Of a stretch of DNA of 64,000 bases, positions 45,877 through 56,900 are shown one piece after another. The DNA is from Scolanthus callimorphus. Lineage: Eukaryota > Cnidaria > Anthozoa > Actiniaria > Edwardsiidae. Location of the stretch: positions 15,455,637-15,519,636 of the forward strand of contig CM066914.1 of NCBI GenBank assembly GCA_033964015.1. Reading direction: 5' to 3'. The first letter of the stretch is position 1; each line of letters opens with the position of its first letter. The position numbers and the translations under genes are program-made. The notes beneath the pieces were generated by a model. That model saw only the letters and a list, made by a program, of their open reading frames with translations. It was not told the DNA's origin and did no database searches.

Positions 45877-46055
45877 TAACATAAAGTTGGCTTTGTTCCA
45901 CATTAATACCACCTTAATGAATATAACAATAAAACTAAGTTTAATCTCCACAGAATTTTTGAAAAATGTATTGTCTAACAGTTGTCCATTTTTGGACAAT
46001 GCAATTTATACTTTGATTTGTAGACTTACAACACATTTTAAATACTGTGTCAAGT

Positions 46056-48434
46056 TTAGCTAGTTATTGGGTTAGCTTTAAATGAATCTATTAATGCTTT
46101 TCCAGAATATATGAAACCAAAGACTCCAGCTACAACTCCAAATAAAATGAGCAAAATTTCCCCAGCAATGTGATACCAGTGTAGGTACTGCCATTTTAAC
46201 TTCAGATGTGCAATACATGGGAAACCAAAAGACAAACAAGTGCCAGTGAAACTACCAATAAAGCCCATTAGTAGCCCAAAATGTGGGACAATAAGAGCAA
46301 TGAATAGTGCGAATGCCACAAGTAATGTGCGAGTGATGAGTAACCATAACCAATGGTAGTTAGAATGTGGAGCCATGTGAGGGAAATGTGGCAAAAGCAA
46401 ACCATCAAATGTCTCTACAACGACAAATAAAGGCAAAGGGAATGAGAAAAATACATTTAGAGCAACTAAAACAGTGGCTGCTGTATTAAATGCTAAATTG
46501 TCAGCTAAGTTGACAGTCACAACTTGGTCAGTGGCCATCCCAAAAGTAAGTACTGCCAGCACACCAAAAAGTGTTTTGACAATTGCTGAGACAAAGAATG
46601 ATGTATGCATCATTCTGTTATAGTGTTCAGGATGTCGCATGCTCCCTTCAATTCCCGGAAACACTGCATGAGCACAATAACTGAACGTGACAATGCCAAA
46701 ACCAACAGGAAATGTGGTACCATTAAAACCAGGCATGTTGCTTGCACTCCATCGCTCATAATGTACAATGCAGTATGCAATAGTCACAGCAATAGATGCC
46801 ATCAAAGCTATAACAGCTATCATACTCATCCAAGCAATAAGGGATAAACGTCTGATAAATACACTCGGCAGCACTGCTACAGCGCACACCACAGCCCATT
46901 CACTCACCGAGAGGGACACATACTTGGCTGTTATGTTTGAGAACATGGTTGTCAGCAGTATAAGATATAACATAGCTGCTGTGTATAACTCCACAGTTTG
47001 TACAACACTAACAACCCTACCACCAACACCAGGCCATACTGCCTCACCAACCTCAGGGTAATTGGAGCGGACTCTCTTGCGCTTCTGACTACGTGGTGAG
47101 ATCTCATACAAACAGTCCACCAGTAAAATCCCAGTGACATCACAAAACATTGCCACAATAAAAATACAGCAAGCAGCAGCAATCCCACCTTCCTTTACAG
47201 CGTATGGGATCCCTAGTATGCCCATGCCTTGAATTAGATTAGTGACATTCCAGCCAGCTAGAAGGGCAGAGGCTCTGCGGTCTAGAGATTCCTTCTCAAT
47301 CAGTGAACGATTCAAAGACATAGTAAGGGAGCGCACACGACTGTAGCCAATTTGCCATGGGGAACTTGCTGATAAATCACTCCTTCCTTGACTGCTTATA
47401 AGTGACACTCGTTCTCCATCATCCTGACTGTAGTATGATTTGGGTGTAGAACTCTCTGGCACCTAAAAAAAACATATCATCAAATGCTCAGTGGTATAAA
47501 TATATTTCCATATTGTTTGCTATGGCAGATAAAGTTTGGGGTGGGGGGCCAATTTACCTGATTCTTTCCATACAGTTAACCATGTGTTTTCCTTTGGAAA
47601 TTCCAGAGGGGTGCCCAGGCGACCAGAGGGGGGGGGGGATATTTTCTGGAACCACACAATGTGCCAAAAATGGCATCTACCCCATGCTCCTTAGTCTCCC
47701 TTGTGTACTGTAATCTTAATGTTTGAATAATACAAGAGATGTACGCTCACCTCCCCTGACGGGAGCGCATTTGTCATGATGGCGTTCGTGCATGACGTAT
47801 CAAGTTCGTATGCGTCAGTTGTTTGGTCACCACTTTGCTTTCGCCTCTTGAGGTGTCCAGAAGTGTTTACCCTCCGCCTCCCCTTTTTACTCCACCATGA
47901 CAGTTTTTGTTACTTATTTGACAGGGTAACTTGTTTGTAATGTTTGGGTTACCGTTTTTAGTGCCTCCACCTTTGCGTGGTAGGAAATACATTGTCACTT
48001 TTTAACTATTTAAGAATGAAGTTGATATTAAAAATGGCTATATGCACAGATATAGCCATATTTATACCAAATTGGTGTCTGTCCTCTCTAGTCCCGCAAA
48101 CAGAGCTCAGCAGCAATAGCAAAAACCTGTTTGGAACTTGTGTCATTCCAAGAAAAGGCATAAATGCCTTTTTAGAACAATTCAAACAAGTAAATGTGAA
48201 TATTTCCCTTCCTGGCATGAAGTCAATTTGAATCCCAATATCAAATCTCAATACCTTTCGCTTTCAGCAGCGAGCCCTATTTGGGTGAAATCAGACTTGA
48301 CTAGATTTCTCGAAAAAATAAAACTCGCTGAAAATTTTAAACTCCATTTTCGAAAATAGTTCCATATGGGGGCTCATTTTATGAAATAAACTGGAAGTCG
48401 ATTTAACAATTATTCCACGAGCCCGAATGGGCTC

Positions 48435-48465
<31 letters not shown>

Positions 48466-48992
48466 ATGGGCTATTGACTCAGAGGCCATGAGGGCGAGAG
48501 GAATAATTGTTTTAGTCAAATCGCACTAGTAGGTCAATTTGTATTGCCAAAAAATGATTTTATTCTGGTCATTTGCCATTTTCTGGCTTTCAAATCCGAC
48601 ACTTTTCGCTACTAGTAGGCTATAACTTATAGCCTACTAGTAGCTCAACCAATCAGAACGCAGCATTGATAATAGACCACTAGTGTGATTTGACTAATTT
48701 TTATTATCTGTCGGACAATGTTTGATATTTACAGGCAGCGGCTCTTGGATAAATGTTATGGTTAAATGTATTGGGGGGAAGTCCATGTCGCCATAAAAAG
48801 AAAGATCAGCGAATAAATGAAGCAACATTGTAAAAAATCAGGGCACATATTTCTTGTACGAACCTGGTAGCGTTTGGCCGGCGTGTCTTGGAGATCGTGT
48901 TTATGGATCAGTTCGAAGCTTGCGCTCGTTTCCTCAACTGAATCCGAGCCAACCGACAAATGATAATCCCGCTCGGTATATTCCCTTTGATG
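46056..48992 (-). CDS. SLC32-like vesicular amino acid transporter, copy A (5' end uncertain)
   Basis: The family (VGAT/VIAAT, UNC-47) is proton-coupled and loads GABA/glycine or related amino acids into vesicles. The last exon, 47462-46056, encodes VPESSTPKS through KANPITS and nearly the whole transporter: AGWNVTNLIQGMGILGIPYA at the start of helix 1, and a C-terminal VPHFGLLMGFIGSFTGT block typical of SLC32. About 10 membrane segments are present. The upstream exon ends at 48864 (reading DTPAKRYQ, CAG then GTTCGT) and joins in phase 0. It is open upstream only to a stop at 48995-48993 and contains no ATG in this frame, so the true start lies in an unseen 5' exon or the frame is damaged. 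The substrate cannot be inferred from sequence. Confidence 0.85.
48361..48712. repeat. Nested inverted repeats in the intron of SLC32-like copy A
   Basis: 'caattattccacgagcccga' and 'gggcgagaggaataattgtt' pair, around an inner pair 'tgagtcaatagccca' and 'tgggctattgactca'. A further pair, 'agtcaaatcgcactagtagg' and 'accactagtgtgatttgact', follows. This is a composite of miniature elements. Confidence 0.6.
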
Positions 48993-48995
48993 TTA

Positions 48996-49473
48996 GACAT
49001 ATTTCTAAAGTGAAATGACTGTTCGTTATCCCAAACTAGAACAAAAGTGCAGCACACAACGCATCCGCACTCATCTATGAAGTGTTGCACGGTTGAAGTA
49101 TTAACTGGATTAAAGTCCACCAAGCGTGACGCCATTTGATGCGATTGGGCCATAGGTTGTTACGCAACACGCGGGTGCACTGATACTTGTTTATGAAAAT
49201 GAATGCTTCTGATTGGTTGATTAATCTAGATCTATCCCAAATAAGGATGTTGGGAACCAGAACGCACGTGCTATTGTTCATCTGAAACAGGAATCGGCTC
49301 GAAATGAGCTCCGGCCATAACTCGTCGGCTATCTCAATAAAGGCACAATAACAATTGAAACAATTACACTTTCCAAGAACTAAGGAGCTCTTGATCTGCA
49401 CTAACTCATTCAGAACTTGGAATTACACAGTCGAAGGAAACTAGAGCGAAGTTTTCGGCCGTTCAACAAGGAT
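48996..49473. promoter_or_regulatory. Shared 5' region between divergent SLC32-like genes
   Basis: About 0.5 kb separates the open frames of the two divergently transcribed paralogues. It likely contains both promoters or a bidirectional one, and possibly a 5' exon of copy A. No specific binding site can be named from the sequence. Confidence 0.4.
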
Positions 49474-51853
49474 ATGATGGATAGCGCCGATATAGAATCT
49501 GGCCACCCCGTTGACGCAACACCACCTTCTGTTTCGTTCGTGCCAGCAGATCGTGACGATGAGAACATTGCACTTAGCAAAAGCCTAAAATCTTTGGCTA
49601 CAAACGAGGGATCTGCTCTGCTACAGGACGATGACACCGTAGATTACGGAAATGGGCATTTGGAATACAGCTCCAAGAGTGCGGGTAGCCGCCTGGCCGC
49701 GTCCTCTGCAACAAGGTAATTATAAAATAAGTTAAGTGAACACTTTCCAAGGCAAGCGCCCATATAAACAATTTCTTTGAGGTCAAATGCGATATTTGAG
49801 AAAAACAATTATTTGATGAGGGAAAATTATGTTTTCGCAAAGTGTTGTCACACTTGAGTTCACCACCAAAAATCGTGACGTGCCCCGACGTGCCATGCGC
49901 CATAGAGTCCTAAAGTGTGATGTCACAAATTTGAAAATTTTCGAATTTCAGATTTTGTTCCACAAGTAATAAAAGACCAACTCCAAAGAATGTTGCATGC
50001 AAAAAATTAGGCGACTCAGTTGAAACGCGACCAAGATATGGCCGCTGAATACATAATTTTCTTTAACAAATCACTGTATTTTAGACACAGTTCAAAACTG
50101 TATGAACTGAACCCAAAATACAGTGATTTCTTAAAGAAAATTATGTATTCAGCAGGCCATAGCTCGGTCGCATTGCAACCGATTGGCCTCGTTTTTGGTG
50201 TGTAGCTTTCAGTCGATATGCCCTTTCGAAATCAATGGACAAATATTGCTAAACCGAAAAAAAAATTATGACGTCATCACTTTAGGACTCTATTGCCAGC
50301 GTGCTTGTAATGTGTGATTTGTGAAAAAATCAATGACCCCCAAGGAAAGGGTAGAGATCTGATTCCCCCGCCTTAATTTCCAGTACAATTACTACAGTGG
50401 TATCTTGTCTTTGTCTATGTATAAGGCATTTGACCCTCCCCCCTCCCCCAACATTACCAGGTAATGTCTATATGCCATTGAAGAGAAAAATAAATTCTCC
50501 AATGAAATTCTACCCCTGTTCAAAATTTGTGACTGGCTTTCTCACTTTCTCAGACACCGTGGAATATCAGAAAGCTTTCGGAAGCTGCGATCTGCTACAA
50601 TGACTATGTCTCTCCTGGAAAAACCCTCAGAAGATCGACGTGCCTCAGCTTTCATGGCAGGATGGAATGTCAGTAATCTTATCCAAGGCACTGGAATTCT
50701 GGGAGTTCCCTATGCAGTAAAGATGGGTGGCTGGGCAGGTGTGGCTGCTATAGTTGTGGTTGCCTGGATATGCTGCTTCACTGGCAAGATGTTGATTGAC
50801 TGTTTGTATGAGGAATCCAAGAGCACTGGGCAAAGGAAGAGGGTTCGCATTAACTATCCTGAAGTTGGTGAGGCTGCGTGGCCAGGATGGGGTAACAAGG
50901 TTGTCAGTGTTGTCCAATGCTGTGAGATGTATGGAGGGACCATTATGTACATTGTTTTACTAGCAACAGTGTTTAATGACATGTTAAAATCTGTGACTCC
51001 ACTTAATATCTACATGTGGGCTGTGGTATGTGCTGCCATCGCCCTTCCTGGAATCTTTATCACCAGAGTATCTGTCATTGCCTGGATAAGTATGATCTCA
51101 GTGTTTGCTCTTGTCTCTGGACTGCTTACCATTATCATTTACTGCTTTACAGAAGTTAACCGCATGTCAATTACTAACATCCCAGGTTTTGACCCATCGA
51201 AGTTTCCTATTGGTTTTGGTGTGATTGTGTTTAGTTACTGTGCTCATGCAGTTTTCCCGGGAGTGGAAGGAAGCATGAAAGAGCCCAGGAAATTTCCAGC
51301 AATGATGAACACATCATTTGCACTTGCAGCACTGATCAAGATCCTCCTTGGTCTTCTGTCTGTCCTACGATTTGGCCAAGACACAGAGCAAGTCATCACT
51401 GTCAATATGAAGTCAAGCATGGTGTTTAATTACCTCTCAAATGCATTTGTAGTAGCCAATGTATTCCTTGCCTTTCCAATCTGTATGTTTGTTGTCCTAG
51501 AGACCTGGGACACTAAAGTGTTGCCCTTTTTCCCACTCTTGCAACCAGAGGGAAACTATCATTGGGTGTGGCTAATGATAACTAGACCCCTCTTGCTAAC
51601 CCTGGCCTTGTTTCTATCTGTAATTGTACCCCATTTTGGCCTTCTGATGGGGTTGATTGGCAGCTTTACAGGAACTTTTCTCTCTTTTGTTTTCCCATGT
51701 GTGTTTCATTTGAAGCTGAAATGGAAGCGACTTCATTGGTATGATGTAGTGCTAAGGATCGTTGTCATTCTATTTGGACTGGTATGTGGAGGAATGGGCC
51801 TCTTTTTTTCTGGTAGGGAGCTTGGTAAGGCTTTTAATGAGCAGAGATTTTAG
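49474..51853 (+). CDS. SLC32-like vesicular amino acid transporter, copy B (complete, 512 aa)
   Basis: Two exons: 49474-49715 and 50554-51853, joined in phase 2 (ACA AG with A CAC). The start is MMDSADIESGHPVD, and an upstream in-frame stop at 49402 excludes a longer frame. The N-terminal 110 or so residues are cytosolic, acidic and Ser-rich. The transporter then begins at AGWNVSNLIQGTGILGVPYA. Family landmarks are NYPEVGEAAWPG, FGVIVFSYCAHAVFPGVEGS and VPHFGLLMGLIGSFTG. It is clearly a paralogue of copy A: both share RSxTMSL, DRRASA and AGWNV across the start of the core and end in a C-terminal helix with SG(K/R). As for VIAAT, it would reside in vesicle membranes and exchange protons for small amino acids. 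The exact substrate is unknown. Confidence 0.92.
49902..50298. mobile_element. Palindromic element in the intron of SLC32-like copy B
   Basis: The ends 'atagagtcctaaagtgtgat' and 'atcactttaggactctat' are inverted. The middle holds a second strong palindrome: 'ctgaatacataattttcttt' and 'aaagaaaattatgtattcag', with inner 'aaatcactgtattttag' and 'caaaatacagtgatttc'. No coding capacity. Confidence 0.7.
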
Positions 51854-51897
51854 GAACAAGTTTCTCAAGACCTGAATCATTCAATAAGGAAAATTGT

Positions 51898-51903
51898 AAT
51901 AAA
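51898..51903 (+). terminator. Polyadenylation signal AATAAA of SLC32-like copy B
   Basis: AATAAA lies 45 bases after the TAG stop of copy B and is the first canonical signal downstream. It implies a short 3' UTR. Cleavage would be expected 10-30 bases later. Confidence 0.5.
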
Positions 51904-52263
51904 AATATTGAAGAAAGTGTTAATATATATCAATCTCCAATCCTCTGGATATGATAATTTAAGGAGTCATTTGCAAGAGAAAGATATTTTTAATGGGTTG
52001 CCCCTGCACAAGGGTTTGGATAAGTAATGGACAGTCACAAAAAGTGTTCACCCCCTGTTGAGGACCTGGAATTCCAGGGTGGGTGGCCCAGAGCAGCCTG
52101 GAATTCTATGGTGGTAGCCTGCTTGGGTGGGTGAACATAATTTCTAGGTTGGTCATGAGAGAATTCACTGGATTTCTGGTGGATAGGGATAGATAAAACA
52201 TTACAGATATGAATTTCCAAAACTTTGTATTCTGGCTTACTTTGCCCTCCCAGCCTCGACTTG

Positions 52264-52591
52264 CAGGGTTCATACGGGTCCTGGAAAACCCGGAAAATGC
52301 TTGAATTTGAAAATTATGAATTCCAGGGATGGAACGTCCTGGTATCTTTATTGAACTCCAGGAAAGTCCTGGAAATGGATCAGAATAAAAACACCTGTGG
52401 GTTTAAAATCGGCAGATATGTGATGTTGGCAGCAAATGAGCATTAAAGTTTTGTTTTCTTACATAAACATGCCATGTACATGTTTGTATGTTATTTGAAT
52501 GGTTCATGTGAAAGGAAAAAGTCCTGGAAAATGTTTGAAAAAGTCCTGGAAAATCCTGGATTTTGTTCTTTACAAAAACGTATGAACCCTG
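52264..52591. mobile_element. Miniature element CAGGGTTCATACG with 5-bp duplication, copy 1
   Basis: Ends CAGGGTTCATACG and CGTATGAACCCTG, directly flanked by ACTTG on both sides (52259-52263 and 52592-52596). The interior repeats 'gtcctggaaaa'. A second family member with its own 5-bp duplication lies at 59688-59997. The 5-bp duplication with CAGGGTT ends resembles hAT5-type elements; that is a tentative assignment. Confidence 0.75.
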
Positions 52592-52945
52592 ACTTGACGT
52601 AGCGTATTTGCCCATACATGTATTTGTAAAAAGTAAGGCAGATTATGAAGTCTTGAAAATTCATATCTCAGCCAGTATTTCTTCACCAATGTTCACCGAA
52701 TACTGGGTTCCATTTGCTGATAACTATTAAATATTATCAATCAATATTAACACAATAAAGGCCTATAGGGAAATTTTCTGGAATTACATTTTTTCTCTGT
52801 TAACAATCATGAACAACTCATTCATATAGTAAAATAAAATCTCACATGTAAATATGTAAGTAGTCTGATAATTAAACTGTGGTGAAGGTTAAAATATAAA
52901 GCACTGAATTCCCAGACATTGTGATCTACATTATTGAATTATAAT

Positions 52946-53132
52946 GTGGGGTTCCAGAAAATATCTATTCCCCCCCCAACAGAAGGTGTTGAAAAGAGAC
53001 CTCCCACCCCTCTGGAATTTTCAAAGGAAAATACAGTATTTGTATGGAAGAAATCAGGTAAATGGAACCTCCCACCTCTCTGGAATTTCCACTCTCATGT
53101 GGGGGGAATGGATATTTTCTGGAACCACACTA
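52946..53132. mobile_element. Miniature element with GTTCCAGAAAATATC ends, copy 2
   Basis: Left 'ggggttccagaaaatatcta' then poly-C, right 'gatattttctggaaccacac'. Internal 'ctctggaatttccac' blocks match the copies at 43548-43702 and near 47600. Confidence 0.65.
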
Positions 53133-53940
53133 ATGATTCTTAACTGTGGCCTGTTCAGCAGAGATACCCAGTCATAACTAGGAGCATGCAAGCAGTTCAA
53201 GGGTGTAGCTAGGGGTGGTCCTGGTGTGGAAAGGGGCACCATACATTTGTGCAGATATGACCCCCCTTTCTCAAATCCCGGCTACGCCCATGAATTGTGG
53301 GAGATTTATAGGCATGCAGTGGCTCACTTCATTTCCCCTCCCCAGAATCCTTTGCACATTTACAGCGTCTCTCCCACATACCCCTCCCATGAATTTTGCT
53401 TCATGTTTTCGATCCAGAAAAAGATCCATAACCCTGCATGCACAGAAGGGGTTGAGAGACATGCCCCTCTGTCCCTCTGGTATGGACAAATATAGTGATT
53501 GTATGGGAAATTATATTTGACTCAAACCATCCCTCTGGAATTTCAAATTATGTGGGGGGTCTGGAGAAGTGAAATAATCCATACCTCCCCTTGCTGGGAG
53601 TGTGCCAGATTTTGGAATAACTGAGTTTCAATTACTGTGGTTCTTTCTGTTATTTGAGTGCATGCAGCTAGAAACTAAAAAATGAACTAGTTGCATGTAA
53701 GAAGAACCTTTGCTTATAATAAATCAGAATTTTGTGCTACACGCCCCTCCCCCCCCCTCCCCCCACCTACCGCACCCCACCCACCCACCCAGGGTTTGTG
53801 AAACGCGAATTCAATTCGTTCAGCGGTGTTACCCATGAAGCTCGCGTTGGAAAACTGCAGCTGACTTATCATGAATTCGACTCTATTTCGTCAGATATTT
53901 GAACCCCAAAATACGTAAATCTCCACCTGCAGGTTCTAAG

Positions 53941-56900
53941 ATGTCAAAATTTGAGGATAATTTCTGGGTAAGTGTTGAAAGTTTAAGATACACTTACAAA
54001 ATGAACCGAATACAAAGGAAATCGATGACTAGAAGTTCAAGCGCCATCGCTAAATTCTCAACGATTTTGTTTTGATGATTATTTTTATTTGCTTCATTAT
54101 TTACGCTAATAGCTTAAATTACATCACAGGAACAGAAGGGTTATGAAGAGCTTAGGAAATCATGTCGACAAGGGAGCGAGTTCTGCAAAGAAGTAGCTGC
54201 TATTTTAAACGAGAGGTACATAAACATTCCTGTATGTCATATGTCCAGGAATGATTACATGAACTGTTGGAGGTACAGTGCAGGCAGCAGCTTGGTTTGT
54301 TGGAACTGCTTTGCGCTGACATTTCTCTTTATACGAAATCTTTCATGACTCATTTTCTTTGAATTCTTTTTGGATGCTTATTGACTTTCGCGTAAATCCG
54401 CGTTTATCCATTCCAGTGCAATCACAATAATATAAGTTAGTATGCTCCTGTTTTGTTATTGATTTTGTTTGTTAGAAATAATTATTTTGCTAATCGCAGA
54501 ACACAAGTTTGAAATAGTTATCAGTTATTTTTTGTTATTTTTCTGAGCCTGCATTTTGTTCTGATATATTTTTTCCAATTGTCTACTTCACTGTATGGTT
54601 GACTGCTTTGGTTAAAATCCATCTGGTTAAACATCCATCAATATGCAATGACTTCTTCTGCTAATAGTGTGTATGATTGCCCAAGATATAATGAGTAGCT
54701 TTGTGCAAAAGATGATGTTAAATGTACACCAAATTCAAATATAGCGCACAGTTTGAAAAGCCATTGTTCTGGATCAACTAGGCCTCGAATGCGTGCAAAA
54801 ATGCGTTTGTGTTTTCATGTAATTTCAAGGCTAGTTAGTTCAGAACCATGGCTTTTTGAATCTGGTGCCATAATTGAATTCGTCATATGTTGGACATCTT
54901 CTACAAATAGTTTTATTGACATTATATCAGTTATTTTAAAGCTCTTCTAGTCTACTTTAAAAAAAAAGGTTAACCTGGCATGTATTGTGGTCACTTTGGT
55001 TGAACCATATTTCTATATTTCCACAAAGCCTTTTAGTGGCAGCCTGATACAGTAACAACAGCTTATACTGTTTGTAGACTGTTTGTTATTCCAGGTAAAT
55101 ACATCTACATATGGCCTTACATAGGTCTTGAAAAGCTGAAAATACTGGGTTTTAGCAGTTTGTATAATTATTCAGCCCTGGAGAGCCCCTGTCTTGGGGA
55201 ATATCATGATTATAATTCCTAAAAACATAGCCAGGATTTGAAAAGGGGGGGGGGGGGGGGGGGGGGGGGGTGTCACATCTGTACAAATGTATGGTGCACG
55301 ATATTTTTTATGTTTACTGTATTTTTCTAAAAAGGGGGGTTAGGGTTAGGCACCCCAGGATCCCCCTAGCTACGCCCCTGAAAAAAGAATCTGTTCCTCC
55401 ACTGTGATCCCAAATGACAATACACAATTGTATGCAAAAAAGGGTATATTGACCTTGACCCCACCCCTCTGAGTTCCCATTTCTCTCTGTGGTGGGAGTA
55501 TAGATCTTTTCCGGGATTATGCATTATTGGCTTCTACTTCAAGGTATACATTCAAGGCACCACTGGGACTCCTCTAAACTTGCACCTTAAAAGCCTGTCA
55601 TGATCAACTGAGAGCCTGAAAAGTAACGCATCAATTTGAAAACAAAAGAACACTGGGAGCAAAGGATGCCAGTTGATGCAGGGCCTTTAAAGAGTGACCA
55701 GTGTCCCTTTATCCACATATATACAAAATCAGTGAATAGTCATTTTCGCACGCTCTGACTGGGTCCTGAAATAGTAAATATCAAACACTATTTACTGTTT
55801 CGAGAAAACTCTCAAAATGACTGCTTGTTTTGTGCGCGATATTGCTTTTTGAACCTTAATATAATACTAAAACAACTATCCCCCTCATGGTCGGTGCCTA
55901 GCGGTGGATATATACCTGGACGCTTCGCATCTCGGTATATATCCACCACTATTCATCTCCCCTTCGGGGGATAGTTGCATTAAATATAGCTACAATATAA
56001 TGCATGCTCTGATTGGTCCACATCTATGCTCTATTTCACTGATAAAGTAATGGCTCTTCCCTGCTATATCATAAAAGCATTAGAGCACAACTTTCTATGA
56101 CTTTATCGGCAAATAGAGCAGCACTTGTGATGTTGGGAGAGACACTCGAAACGTTTTAAAATCATGAGCCACGTTCTCATGTCTCTCCCAACATCACACA
56201 TGCTCTATTGCGCCGATAAAGTCCTAGAAAGTTATGCTCTAATGCTTAACTAGAGCACTTGAAGTGGCAGACTCCTATCCATGGCCAGTCATTTCTTGTG
56301 TTTCTTTCCATTATTGAACGTTTGGGTTTCTGGGGCTGTTTGGCATTGCATTACTTGGCAGATGTGCAAAGGTTGCACTTTAAACCTTGAATTTAGAACA
56401 ACTAGAGGCAACTTGGGTATAGGTCTGTTGAAGTGAAGGCTTTGTGTTGAAGCTGCAAATAATGCTCTTGAAATTCCTAGGAATTTTGTATTATGCTGAA
56501 AAGCATGTGAACCATAATTGTGAACATCTGTAGTATGCAACTTGCTGGTTCATGAAAGGTTGCTCCAATTTTTAAGATACTCTGTGCTTTGCTTGCAGGA
56601 ATGTCTGGGTAAGCCATTCATTCAATTTATTACTGGTGATTTTCCAGGTCCAAGATTGAGCAGACATATGCTGAAAGCTTGTCAAGATTATCTGTTAAGG
56701 CACAGAAATTATTAACCAAGGATGTTGTTGGGTAAGACAGCTAATTTCTAAAAACAAAAAATTCTAAGAACATTACCTTATAGGTCTGTAGCTGCATTTT
56801 GAGAGTAGGGGGAGGGTGTTGTTTGCACCAAAAAGTAAAAAACCAGACCAGAATGTAGAAACTGAATGACAAGATTTCCAAAGAATTGGGTTTGTCCAGG

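Larger units (their letters stand above)
42106..46055. other. Intergenic region between retroelement remnant and first SLC32-like gene
   Basis: It contains a hairpin/minisatellite (43422-43550), a GTGTGGTTCCAGAAAATAT element (43548-43702), a TTAA-flanked element (44016-44723) and a hairpin (45778-45876). An exon-like stretch on the minus strand at about 45315-45135 is open and ends in GGCAAGTTTCAG followed by GTATTT, but it could not be tied to any gene. Nothing else was recognised. Confidence 0.5.
51854..53940. other. Intergenic region between SLC32-like copy B and NOSTRIN-like gene
   Basis: It contains 'attccagggtggg' repeat fragments (52035-52165), the 328-bp element with 5-bp duplication (52264-52591), a GTTCCAGAAAATATC element (52946-53132), a CAGGGG-type fragment (53199-53295) and a C-rich tract (about 53740-53795) just upstream of the F-BAR gene. 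No exon was recognised. Confidence 0.55.
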
